Shown: positions 1-7,675 of the stretch, in pieces
Layout: every line of letters begins with the position of its first letter
How positions within the stretch are numbered: the first letter of the stretch is position 1
NCBI GenBank assembly: GCA_045601285.1
Contig: JAZRZJ010000050.1
Coordinates: 1-23,529 of the forward strand
Direction: 5' to 3'
Length of the DNA: 23,529 nucleotides
Source: F23-B02 sp045601285
GTDB taxonomy: Bacteria; Bacillota; Clostridia; Oscillospirales; Oscillospiraceae
Program-made: the position numbers and the translations under genes
Notes under the pieces: model-generated
Told to the model about the DNA's origin: nothing
Database searches by the model: none
The model's input: the letters and a program-made list of their open reading frames with translations, nothing else

Positions 1-2014
1 AATAGATATTGCAAAACGGATCGAAGGCATCCCGCGCCATGCCTCGACTCATGCCGCCGGAGTAGTCATCCCCGACCGCCCGGTATATGAATATGTTCCT
101 CTTTCCCGAAGCGATGAAACGGTCGTAACACAGTTTACGATGGTCACGCTCGAAGAACTCGGGCTTCTGAAAATGGACTTTCTTGGTCTGAGGAACGTCA
201 CGGTCGTTGATGACGCTCAGAAGCTTGTGCGTGAGATCGAACCCGGGTTTGATATCCGCCGGGTACCCGATGATGATCCCGAGACCTATGCGATGCTGGC
301 GCAGGGAAAAACATCGGGAATATTCCAGATCGAAAGCGCCGGAATGACAAGCCTTATGATGCAGATGAAGCCGCGCTCGCTTGAAGACATCACAGCCGCG
401 GTCGCGCTTTACAGACCGGGTCCGATGGATTCGATCCCGAGATTTATCGAATGCAGAAACGATCCGTCAAAGATCACATATAAAGATCCTCAGCTTGAAG
501 AGATACTCGAGCCGACAAACGGCTGCATCGTGTATCAGGAGCAGGTAATTGAAATTTTCCGCCGACTTGCGGGATTTTCGCTCGGTCAGGCGGATATGAT
601 ACGCCGCGCCATGTCGAAGAAAAAGCACAAGGTCATAGACGCGGAGCGCATTGCCTTCGTCCACGGTGACGAAAGCCGCGGCATCGAGGGTGCCGTGAAG
701 CGCGGCGTTCCCGAGGACGTGGCAAACAGCATCTATGACGAGATCCTTGCCTTCGCCTCCTACGCCTTCAACAAGGCCCACGCCGTGAGCTACGCCATCG
801 TCGCCTATCGCACGGCGTATATGAAAAAGCACTATCCCCAGCAGTACATGGCGGCGCTTCTCTCCTCCGTGCTTGACAACAGCGTCAAGGTGGCGGAGTA
901 CATCGGCGAGTGTCGCGATATGGGCATAAAGCTCCTGCCGCCCGATGTGAACGAATCGGGCGCGGATTTCACCGTTGTGGGACAGAATATCCGCTTCGGT
1001 CTTGTGGCGATCAAAAGCATCGGGCGCGGCTTTGTAAACGAAATTATCAAGTCCCGCAGCTATGACGGTCCCTTCAAAAGCTTTGAGGATTTCTGCCGCA
1101 GAATGTCGGGACGCGACCTCAACCGCCGCGCCGTTGAAAACCTTATCCGCGCAGGCGCCTTTGACAGCTTCAGCGTAAAGCGCAAGGCTCTTCTGCAGAT
1201 TGCGGGCTTGCTCATCGACTCCATCTCTCAGGAAAACCGCAACAACATCGAGGGGCAGATGAATCTCTTCGGCGAGCCCGATTTTGCCGACCTTGTTTCC
1301 GTTGAGATAAAGCTTCCCGAGGTTGAGGAATTTTCCCGCGCCGAGCTTATGGCAATGGAAAAGGAAACCACGGGTCTGTATCTCAGCGGTCACCCCATGG
1401 ACGAATACCGCGAGCTTGTGCGCAGGGCGGGCATCGTTCCCATAGGCGCGATCATGGCGGACTTTGACGCGGAAAACAGCGAGCACCGCTTCTCCGACGG
1501 TCAGCTTGTGACCGTTGCGGGCGTTGTGCAGTCCTCACGCACACGCACCACGAAAAACAACACCCTCATGAGCTATATTAACCTTGAGGACGATACGGGC
1601 GCCATGGAGCTTGTTGCCTTCCAGCGTGCGCTTGACAGCGGCGGCGGATATATCCGCGACAACGCGGCGCTCATCGTTAAGGGACGCATTACCGTGCGCG
1701 ACGAAAAGGAGCCGCAGATAACCGTGGACGAGATTCGTCCCATCTCCGATTTGGGTGTCATGAAGAGCGCCCCTGCGGAAAAGCCTGCGCCCCAGGCAAA
1801 AAAAGAGGCAAAGCTGTGGGTAAAGCTCGACTCCCTCGGCAATCCCGCCCTGAAGCGCATTGAGCTTATCCTCACAATGTTCCCCGGCGAGCAGCAGATG
1901 ATAATCTACTGTGAAAAGGAAAAGAAGCGCCTTGCGGCAAGGTGCATAATTCACGATGCGCTCATTGCGGAGCTCAAGGAAATGCTGGGCGGGGAAAACG
2001 TTGTGGTGAAGTAA
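1..2014 (+). CDS. dnaE: DNA polymerase III alpha subunit, DnaE type (3' part; 5' end outside window)
   Basis: This is the replicative polymerase catalytic subunit, cut by the window edge. The frame is open from base 2, 46 codons upstream of the first internal ATG (140), so the true start lies outside. The segment MDFLGLRN (about residue 58 of the visible part) matches the DnaE palm motif carrying the third catalytic aspartate. YQEQVIEIFRRLAGFSLGQAD and RRAMSKKK are DnaE fingers signatures. A helix-hairpin-helix-like stretch (FEDFCRRM to LIRAGAFDS) follows, then QMNLF, a good match to the QxxLF beta-clamp-binding motif, then an OB-fold (VTVAGVVQSSRTRT onward). No PolC-type exonuclease is visible. 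Codon choice in the first ~600 bases (more CCG, TCG and GAT) differs from the CCC/TCC-rich remainder. The gene ends in TAA just before a palindromic repeat. Confidence 0.96.
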   Translation, partial: IDIAKRIEGIPRHASTHAAGVVIPDRPVYEYVPLSRSDETVVTQFTMVTLEELGLLKMDFLGLRNVTVVDDAQKLVREIEPGFDIRRVPDDDPETYAMLAQGKTSGIFQIESAGMTSLMMQMKPRSLEDITAAVALYRPGPMDSIPRFIECRNDPSKITYKDPQLEEILEPTNGCIVYQEQVIEIFRRLAGFSLGQADMIRRAMSKKKHKVIDAERIAFVHGDESRGIEGAVKRGVPEDVANSIYDEILAFASYAFNKAHAVSYAIVAYRTAYMKKHYPQQYMAALLSSVLDNSVKVAEYIGECRDMGIKLLPPDVNESGADFTVVGQNIRFGLVAIKSIGRGFVNEIIKSRSYDGPFKSFEDFCRRMSGRDLNRRAVENLIRAGAFDSFSVKRKALLQIAGLLIDSISQENRNNIEGQMNLFGEPDFADLVSVEIKLPEVEEFSRAELMAMEKETTGLYLSGHPMDEYRELVRRAGIVPIGAIMADFDAENSEHRFSDGQLVTVAGVVQSSRTRTTKNNTLMSYINLEDDTGAMELVAFQRALDSGGGYIRDNAALIVKGRITVRDEKEPQITVDEIRPISDLGVMKSAPAEKPAPQAKKEAKLWVKLDSLGNPALKRIELILTMFPGEQQMIIYCEKEKKRLAARCIIHDALIAELKEMLGGENVVVK

Positions 2015-2019
2015 AAAGC

Positions 2020-2094
2020 TGTCATTCTGAGGAGCGCAGCGACGAAGAATCCCCATGAACAGACCGGAGATTCTTCACTTCGTTCAGAATGACA
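2020..2094. repeat. Intergenic imperfect palindromic repeat (TGTCATTCTGA ends)
   Basis: The arms TGTCATTCTGA (2020-2030) and TCAGAATGACA (2084-2094) are exact inverted repeats. GAAGAAT (2044-2050) and ATTCTTC (2070-2076) form an inner stem. The element fills most of the gap between dnaE and the next gene and lacks a U-run, so it is not a classical terminator. I recognise it as resembling small dispersed palindromic repeats of clostridial genomes; that is recall, not a search result. Confidence 0.75.
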
Positions 2095-2114
2095 CGGTTT
2101 GAGAGAATAGTTCT

Positions 2115-2696
2115 ATGAGAATCTGCATTTACGGAGCGTCAAGCCGCACTCTTGACGAAATATACTACGCCGAAGCGGAAAAGCTCGGCACGCTTATGGC
2201 ACAGAGGGGACACTCCCTTGTGTTCGGCGGCGGTGCCGAGGGGCTCATGGGCGCGGCTGCAAGAGGCGTTTTCTCGGGCGGCGGCAAAATTCTGGGAATT
2301 GCCCCGAAATTCTTCGACGAGCCCGGCATACTCTTTGAGCACTGCACCGAGCTGCTGTACACCGAAACCATGAACGAGCGCAAGCAGCTCATGGAGGAAA
2401 ATTCCGACGCGGTAATCGTTCTTCCCGGCGGCATCGGCACCTTTGAGGAGTTCTTTGAAATCCTTACGCTGAAGCAGCTCGGCAGAGTGAGCCACGCCAT
2501 CGTCATGCTGAACACTAAGGGCTACTTTGCGCCCATGCAGACACTTCTTAAGCACACGGCGAAGCAGCGCTTCATGTCGGAAAAATGTCTGGAAATCTTC
2601 TCTGTTGCGGACACACCCGAGGCGGCGCTTGAGATAATCGAGCATTATGTTCCGCAAACGGGAAATCTCAAACGGCTTGAGGATTACACCAAATAA
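2115..2696 (+). CDS. LOG-family (TIGR00730-type) nucleotide phosphoribohydrolase
   Basis: The 193-aa cytoplasmic Rossmann-fold protein has the family signature PGGIGTFEEFFE near residues 104-115, the glycine-rich VFGGGAEGLMG near 35-45, and MNERKQLM, which corresponds to the conserved M-x-E-R-K segment. Family members hydrolyse nucleoside 5'-monophosphates, including cytokinin riboside monophosphates, to free base and ribose 5-phosphate. They were long mis-annotated as lysine decarboxylases. Length is normal for the family. The ATG is preceded by only a weak purine run (GAGAGAA). It follows dnaE across a palindromic repeat and ends just before a strong hairpin, so it may be cotranscribed with dnaE. 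The physiological substrate in this organism is unknown. Confidence 0.9.
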   Translation: MRICIYGASSRTLDEIYYAEAEKLGTLMAQRGHSLVFGGGAEGLMGAAARGVFSGGGKILGIAPKFFDEPGILFEHCTELLYTETMNERKQLMEENSDAVIVLPGGIGTFEEFFEILTLKQLGRVSHAIVMLNTKGYFAPMQTLLKHTAKQRFMSEKCLEIFSVADTPEAALEIIEHYVPQTGNLKRLEDYTK

Positions 2697-2697
2697 A

Positions 2698-2746
2698 ATT
2701 AAAAGCGCTGTAAAGCAAATTGCTTTACCGTGCTTTTAATTTTTCG
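2698..2746. terminator. Bidirectional rho-independent terminator
   Basis: A long inverted repeat (2698-2718 with 2720-2740, about two mismatches) is flanked by A-rich sequence on the left and TTTTT on the right. It lies between the convergent LOG-family gene and the lipoprotein gene and can serve both strands. Confidence 0.85.
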
Positions 2747-2747
2747 T

Positions 2748-3269
2748 TTACTTTATGCTTGCGCTGTACTCAATGGCGGCAACGGTGTTGTCATCGCCCG
2801 CCTTGATCATAAGCACGGCGGAACCGGTGCTGTACTTGTAAACGGCGCCGCTTTGCGTGTAGCCCTCACCCATGAGGGAAAGCGCCTCTTCAATGTCCAT
2901 GCCGATTTTAACGCCCTGAGGGTTCTGAACGGTATCGTCGGCAACGGTGATTCCCGTAATGCGCATCGCGCCGTCAATCTCGTTTACCATTACCTCAAAG
3001 CCGTCATAGTAATAGAAGTAATCCTTGCCCTGATAGGCACAGCTTTCGGATTCAAAGGTATCGTCGGGCTCGCCCAGCGCCTCAAGAACCGCCTCGGCAT
3101 AGTCCATAACACCGAATTTCACTCCGTTTGCCTCGTAATAAAGCTCACCGTAATCGGCCACATAGCTTTCGCCGCCCTTGTCCTTTTCAGCTTCACCTTC
3201 GCTGCCGCCGCAGGCGCAGAGGGTAAAAAGCATCATTGCCGCCAGTATAAAAGCAATCGTTTTCTTCAT
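2748..3269 (-). CDS. Putative lipoprotein with two BamE/SmpA-like repeats
   Basis: This 173-aa protein has a type II signal peptide: KK, a hydrophobic stretch, then the lipobox LCAC with Cys20 as the lipidated residue. It continues with a Gly/Ser/Glu-rich linker. The mature part seems to hold two related halves, one beginning NGVKFG (about 50) with a later ALGEPDD and one beginning QGVKIG (about 117) followed by EEALSLMG. This resembles the G-x-x-x-x-E-V/A-x-x-x-L-G pattern of SmpA/BamE-like modules. It is the last gene of the surface-modification operon; its ATG overlaps the upstream stop as ATGA (3266-3269), indicating translational coupling. Function is not recognised; an extracellular partner or substrate-binding role is inference. 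Confidence 0.8.
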   Translation of the reverse strand: MKKTIAFILAAMMLFTLCACGGSEGEAEKDKGGESYVADYGELYYEANGVKFGVMDYAEAVLEALGEPDDTFESESCAYQGKDYFYYYDGFEVMVNEIDGAMRITGITVADDTVQNPQGVKIGMDIEEALSLMGEGYTQSGAVYKYSTGSAVLMIKAGDDNTVAAIEYSASIK

Positions 3270-4351
3270 TGTTCTTCTCCTAATGTCCAGCTTTTAAGAT
3301 AGCCGTATTTTTCAAGCTCCGCCTGCTGCGCCTCGTAAAGCGCATGGTAGGCATCGCACTTTTCCGCCCAGACGGAAGCAATTTCCTCATCGTCTCTGTG
3401 GTCGGCAAGACCGTACTGCGTGCTGAGTATTCCACCGAACCAGCGGCCCAGCTTTTCAGCGCCGTAGACGTTCAGATGCAGGCCCGCATCGTAGGTGTCG
3501 GTTTCCCAGTCAATGCCGATTTCCTCCGTCAGCGGAAGCATATTGATATAGTCAATGCCGTATTTTTCGGCATAGTCGCTTATCTGCCCGTCCCACTCGT
3601 CATACCAGCAGGGCCACTGACTCGGGGATTTGATGAGAATAAGCGTTGCGCCGTTTTCCTCGCAGAGAACGCGGATTTTGTCAAGGTATTCCCAGCAGGC
3701 TTCGCCGATGGTGTAATCCTCAAGCACCGGTGCGCTGGGAAGCTTGCCCATGGGCTTTATATCCGAGCGCATGAGGTAGCCCGAAACGGTGACGCTGTCG
3801 CGGCTGAACATATACTCAAAATCCTCGGAGCTGAGCTCATTCCAGCGGTCGTGATAGCGCAGAAGCGGAATGAGATAGCTTATAAGCTCCTCGTCCTCGG
3901 TCATGGAGGCTCTGATTGCTCCGAGCTTGTGGCTTGAAAGCCGCATTCCGTCAACGGTCATGCGGTTATATGCCTCACTCTGCGGCTCGGAATACTTCAT
4001 GGCCTGTACGTTATACACCACGACCCTCGGGCTGTCAAGCTCAAAGGCCTCCTCCAGCAGATAATAGGACTGCCATATAAGCTGCTGTGCTGAGCCCCGG
4101 ATATAGCTTGTTATGCCGTATTCCTCCCACATGGTCACGGGGGAAAAGTTCTCATAAACCTCGCAGTCGCCGATGAAGATCACATCGTGGTCTGTGGTTT
4201 CCTCATAGTACTCCGCGGTCATTGCGCCCTCAAGAACGCCCGACATATACTTGGGCTCAAGGAGCTTTCCCAGAAGCCACACCGCCCCCACCATAAAGGC
4301 GGCAGCACAGATAACGGCGATAATATGAACTTTTGTTTTTGTCTTTGTCAT
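3266..4351 (-). CDS. Membrane-anchored SGNH-like extracellular protein (DltD/AlgJ-type role)
   Basis: The 361-aa protein has one N-terminal membrane segment (about residues 8-30) and an extracytoplasmic SGNH-like domain. The block I equivalent reads FIGDCEVYENFSP, with Cys63 where the nucleophilic Ser of GDS is expected. The C-terminal block has Asp288 and His292 in YDAGLHLNVYGAEKLG. Proteins of this type sit next to MBOAT acyltransferases, as DltD does next to DltB, and complete acyl transfer outside the cell. The start lies 1 nt after the MBOAT stop, and the stop overlaps the lipoprotein start. The Cys could be an alternative nucleophile or a sign of a non-hydrolytic role. Assignment to the SGNH superfamily is firm; the substrate is unknown. 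Confidence 0.85.
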   Translation of the reverse strand: MTKTKTKVHIIAVICAAAFMVGAVWLLGKLLEPKYMSGVLEGAMTAEYYEETTDHDVIFIGDCEVYENFSPVTMWEEYGITSYIRGSAQQLIWQSYYLLEEAFELDSPRVVVYNVQAMKYSEPQSEAYNRMTVDGMRLSSHKLGAIRASMTEDEELISYLIPLLRYHDRWNELSSEDFEYMFSRDSVTVSGYLMRSDIKPMGKLPSAPVLEDYTIGEACWEYLDKIRVLCEENGATLILIKSPSQWPCWYDEWDGQISDYAEKYGIDYINMLPLTEEIGIDWETDTYDAGLHLNVYGAEKLGRWFGGILSTQYGLADHRDDEEIASVWAEKCDAYHALYEAQQAELEKYGYLKSWTLGEEQ

Positions 4352-4352
4352 A

Positions 4353-5933
4353 TCAGAACTGATTGTAAATAAACTGAGCGGAATCGTAGCCCACGCCGTA
4401 GGCTCCGAACACTAAAATTGCAAGCGTCAGAAGTGTGAACAGCACATAAGGCAGAAGCTTTTTCTGCCAGATAAGCTCACGCACCTCACCGTGCTTTTCC
4501 TGAATGCAGCTTACGGTGAACATCATCACAACGCCGATGCCCGCAATGATATAATCTCCGGCGGAGAGCCCTATGTTCAGAAGATTGCCGCAGGCCTCGC
4601 TCCAGTTGAAGTCCGTAAACACGGAGAAGAATGCCTTAAACGATACTGCCACATCACGATAGCAGTCAAGGATTCGGAAGGAGCTTACCAGCAGGAAGGT
4701 GCGGAGAGTTTCAAACACCCGGTAGGCAAAGGTCGAAACAAGCTTTTCGTGCTTTGCTCGGAAGCGGCTTGCCACGGGCTTGTACTCCTCGCCCGCAAGA
4801 ATGAACACGGCGTTGAGAAGTCCCCACACGACAAAGTTCCATGCCGCGCCGTGCCACAAACCCGTAAGAAACCAGGTGATGATTGTTGAAACATACACCG
4901 AAAGCTTGCGTCCGAAGCCCTCGGAAATGCTTTTTCTCGCCTTCTTGCTGAGCTTGAGAAGCCAGGGTGCAACGGAAAGCGGATAGAAGATGTAATCCTT
5001 GAACCAGGTGCCCATGGAAATGTGCCAGCGCCGCCAGTATTCCGCAATGTTGCGGGAGAAGTAGGGGCGGATAAAGTTTTCCTGCACCTTAACGCCCAGC
5101 ACCTGCGCGATACCGATGGTGATGTCAATACCGCCCGTAAAGTCGGCATAGAGCTCCGCGGCATAGAACATTGCCCCGAGGAAAACGTAGGCACCCGAAT
5201 ACATGGAGGGGTCGCCGCAGAGAGTTGTCACGGCAGCAAGGAGTCTGTCGGCAATGACAAGCTTCTTGAAGTAGCCCCACAGTATTCTTTGCAGTCCGAA
5301 GGAAATCTGTTTAAAGTCCGCCTTGTGCTCGGCAAAGAGGGTTTCCGTCAAATCGCCGTAGCGGGAAATGGGACCCTGAATGAGCAGGGGGAAGAAGGAC
5401 GTAAACAGCGCAACGCGGAAGATGTTCTTTTCCGCGGGAACCTTTTCCCAGAACACATCAATTATGTAGCTGACCGTCTGGAAGGTATAGAAGGAAATGC
5501 CCAGCGGCAGTACCCAGTCCACACCCGCAAGGCTTGCGGAGAACAGCGAATTTACGTTGTTAATGAGGAAATTCGTGTACTTCAGCGCCGCAAGTATGCC
5601 CAGATCAAGCACCAGCGCGAGAACGAATATACGCTTTCTGTATTTCTCCTTTTCCTTTTTGAAGGCCTTTCGCTCATCGCGGGAAAGCTCCTTTCCCGAG
5701 GGTGAGGACAGGTATGCCTTCTGCGCCGCAATGGATTTTCCCATGAGGTTTGTGGAGCCCCAGGCAACGATGACGGTTGCCGCCATGAAGATGAGTCCCT
5801 GCCAGCCTGCGCAGAAATAGAAGAGCGCGTCGGCAATCAGCAGGAGTATCCATTGAAAGCGCTTCGGTACGAGATAATACAGCGCAAATAAAACAATTAA
5901 AAAGGCTATGAAGCCGTAGGAGGTGAACAGCAC
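4353..5933 (-). CDS. MBOAT-family membrane O-acyltransferase (DltB/AlgI-like)
   Basis: This 526-aa polytopic protein starts with the typical LFTSYGFIAFLIVLFALYY and carries the MBOAT signatures YWRRWHISMGTWFKDYIFYPL and FLTGLWHGAAWNFVVWGL, whose WHG histidine is the catalytic residue of the family. Length is at the longer end for DltB (about 400) and closer to AlgI-type proteins (about 500). The start is GTG at 5933, 3 nt after the carrier-protein stop; this is the only start giving the canonical N-terminus. In dlt systems the MBOAT takes an aminoacyl group from a carrier protein and passes it across the membrane. The dedicated ligase and carrier just upstream suggest the same flow here. Confidence 0.93.
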   Translation of the reverse strand: MLFTSYGFIAFLIVLFALYYLVPKRFQWILLLIADALFYFCAGWQGLIFMAATVIVAWGSTNLMGKSIAAQKAYLSSPSGKELSRDERKAFKKEKEKYRKRIFVLALVLDLGILAALKYTNFLINNVNSLFSASLAGVDWVLPLGISFYTFQTVSYIIDVFWEKVPAEKNIFRVALFTSFFPLLIQGPISRYGDLTETLFAEHKADFKQISFGLQRILWGYFKKLVIADRLLAAVTTLCGDPSMYSGAYVFLGAMFYAAELYADFTGGIDITIGIAQVLGVKVQENFIRPYFSRNIAEYWRRWHISMGTWFKDYIFYPLSVAPWLLKLSKKARKSISEGFGRKLSVYVSTIITWFLTGLWHGAAWNFVVWGLLNAVFILAGEEYKPVASRFRAKHEKLVSTFAYRVFETLRTFLLVSSFRILDCYRDVAVSFKAFFSVFTDFNWSEACGNLLNIGLSAGDYIIAGIGVVMMFTVSCIQEKHGEVRELIWQKKLLPYVLFTLLTLAILVFGAYGVGYDSAQFIYNQF

Positions 5934-5936
5934 GGC

Positions 5937-6164
5937 TTACTCGTCCATGAGGCGTCTGACCATGGCATACATGGCCTCGGCGGAGTTGAAGTTTTCGGGA
6001 ACGATGTCGCGGGCGGGAATGGTGATGTCAAACTCCTCGGAAAGCTCCGCGATGATGGAAACTATGTCCAGAGAGGCAAGGATTCCGTCATCAATCAGAG
6101 TGTCGCAGTTTTCAAAATCAACGTCAAGGTCAAGACCTTCCAGAATTTCAAGAATTTCGTCCAT
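5937..6164 (-). CDS. Acyl/peptidyl carrier protein (DltC-like)
   Basis: A 75-aa acidic helical carrier protein. The phosphopantetheine site is LASLD, with Ser31 as predicted attachment point. The Asp that usually precedes this Ser (DSL/DSM) is Ala30 here. I place the start at the ATG at 6164, which has GGAG eight bases upstream and sits 2 nt after the ligase stop. A TTG at 6170 would overlap that stop and lie too close to the Shine-Dalgarno. It sits between the AMP-forming ligase and the MBOAT enzyme, the position expected for the carrier that receives the activated acyl group. It could also be called a generic ACP; context argues for a dedicated partner. Confidence 0.9.
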   Translation of the reverse strand: MDEILEILEGLDLDVDFENCDTLIDDGILASLDIVSIIAELSEEFDITIPARDIVPENFNSAEAMYAMVRRLMDE

Positions 6165-6166
6165 AA

Positions 6167-7666
6167 TCAAATCTCCATAAGTGCTTTTCTGTCTGTTTTT
6201 CCGTTGGGCAGCATGGGAAGCACGTCCATACGGGTATATTTCGCGGGAATCATGTGGCGGGGCAGCTCGTTTCTCATATAGCCGCGCAGAGCCTTTTCCT
6301 CCGCCGAGCCCATGTAGAAAAGATACAGCCTGCCCTTTTCCTTATTGAACACGCAGCAGGCGCTTTCAACGCCCTGAAACATACAGGCGCAGGACTCGAT
6401 TTCGCCCAGCTCGATGCGATGGCCCATGTTCTTTATCTGGCTGTCCTTTCGGGACACGAACAGAAGCTCGCCCTTTTCGTTGAGCCTTCCCAGATCGCCC
6501 GTGCGGTAGATGATTTCGGGATAATGGGGGTTCAGGGGATTTTGCGTGAACACGGCGGCGGTGCGCTCCGGGTCATCGTAATAGCCGAGGGTTACGGCGG
6601 TGCCGCGTATGCAGATTTCGCCCAGCTCTCCCTCTGCCGCGAGGCTGTCATCTTCCTTCAGAAGCATGTATGCCGTGTTGTCAAAGGGTCTGCCCACGGG
6701 AATTATTTCACCGTCTTCAAAAGAACGGTCAAGCTCGTAGTAAAAACTCATTCCCGTGCATTCCGTGGGGCCGTAGAGATTAATAAATCTCGCTTTCGGG
6801 CAGGCGCTCTGCCATGCCTTGAGCTGCTTTACGGGGAAAACCTCGCTGCCGAAGCAGATCGTCCGCAGATGCTCGGGCGTACCCTCTTCAAAGGCACCCA
6901 GTCCCGACACCAGCGTAAGAGCCGAGGCAACCCAGCAGACTGTGTTTATCCTATATCTGTTGAGGAAATCCAGCACCTTCAGCGGCGAGAGAAACAGGCT
7001 CTGCTGCATGAGATAAACCGTTGAGCCGCATTTGATTGCGGAGAGGATTTCCTTCATGCAGGCGTCCACATAAAGCGGCACCTGCATTGCAAAAACGCTG
7101 TTTTCGTCTGCGCGTATCACGGGGCAGAGCGCGTTTGCGTAATCAATCAGCGAGCGGTGGCAGGCGGTAACGCCCTTGGGCTCCCCGGTGCTGCCGGAGG
7201 TGAAAACAATGTAAACCGGGTCAATGTCAATGCTCTGCGCACGCAGGGTCTCGGTCTCCGGGCCCTCACAGTCCGCGAAAAGCTCCTCAGCGGGCAGAAG
7301 TCTGTCGCCGAAGCCCAGCTCCGCGCATTTTTCCGCGCTGCTGTCATCGCAGATGATGATTTCGGGGCTTATTTTCTCAAGGATTTTGCGCACACGGTGC
7401 ATGGGAAGTCCCATTTCAAGCGGAACATAGCAGCAGCCCGCATAGGTCACCGCAAAAAACGCCGCAATCGTTTCGGGACACTTTTTCATAAATACCGCCA
7501 CGGGCTTTTTATGAAGCCGTGCACCCGATTTTATAAGCCTTGTGCCGCCTGTGCGCGACATGGAAAGCAGCTCCGAAAAGCTCAGGGCGCTTTCCCCGTC
7601 GGCAAAGGCGGTTTTTTCAGGATATTTCGAGGCTGTTGCCTCAAGAAATTCGAGAATGTTTTTCAT
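6167..7666 (-). CDS. AMP-forming amino-acid adenylation enzyme (DltA-like, substrate uncertain)
   Basis: This 499-aa stand-alone adenylation domain has all core motifs: A3 FTSGSTGEPKGV (155-166), A5 NLYGPTE (296-302), A7 YRTGDLG (387-393), A8 GHRIELGEIE (416-424) and A10 NGKTDRKA with Lys490. Asp201 in PLYVDACMKEIL aligns with the A4 aspartate that binds the alpha-amino group in DltA and NRPS domains, so an amino acid is the likely substrate. In the segment CFGSEVFP (271-278), Gly273 aligns by eye with the Cys that DltA enzymes use to favour D-alanine. The enzyme should load the adjacent carrier. The start is ATG with AAGGA upstream, 9 nt after the transglutaminase-like gene. A dltA assignment is possible, but I do not use the symbol. 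Confidence 0.9.
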   Translation of the reverse strand: MKNILEFLEATASKYPEKTAFADGESALSFSELLSMSRTGGTRLIKSGARLHKKPVAVFMKKCPETIAAFFAVTYAGCCYVPLEMGLPMHRVRKILEKISPEIIICDDSSAEKCAELGFGDRLLPAEELFADCEGPETETLRAQSIDIDPVYIVFTSGSTGEPKGVTACHRSLIDYANALCPVIRADENSVFAMQVPLYVDACMKEILSAIKCGSTVYLMQQSLFLSPLKVLDFLNRYRINTVCWVASALTLVSGLGAFEEGTPEHLRTICFGSEVFPVKQLKAWQSACPKARFINLYGPTECTGMSFYYELDRSFEDGEIIPVGRPFDNTAYMLLKEDDSLAAEGELGEICIRGTAVTLGYYDDPERTAAVFTQNPLNPHYPEIIYRTGDLGRLNEKGELLFVSRKDSQIKNMGHRIELGEIESCACMFQGVESACCVFNKEKGRLYLFYMGSAEEKALRGYMRNELPRHMIPAKYTRMDVLPMLPNGKTDRKALMEI

Positions 7667-7675
7667 AAAAAATCC

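Noticed and set aside
467..1486. Minus-strand 339-codon frame inside dnaE
   Set aside because: The opposite strand encodes an intact polymerase domain order; the shadow composition is rich in Ala, Val and His and lacks any motif.
2730..3302. Plus-strand 190-codon frame opposite the lipoprotein
   Set aside because: The minus strand has a lipobox, a Shine-Dalgarno and operon coupling; the plus frame starts inside the terminator region without a ribosome binding site.
5022..5705. Plus-strand 227-codon frame opposite the MBOAT gene
   Set aside because: Shadow frame: no Shine-Dalgarno, no family features, and it is fully covered by a gene with clear MBOAT motifs.
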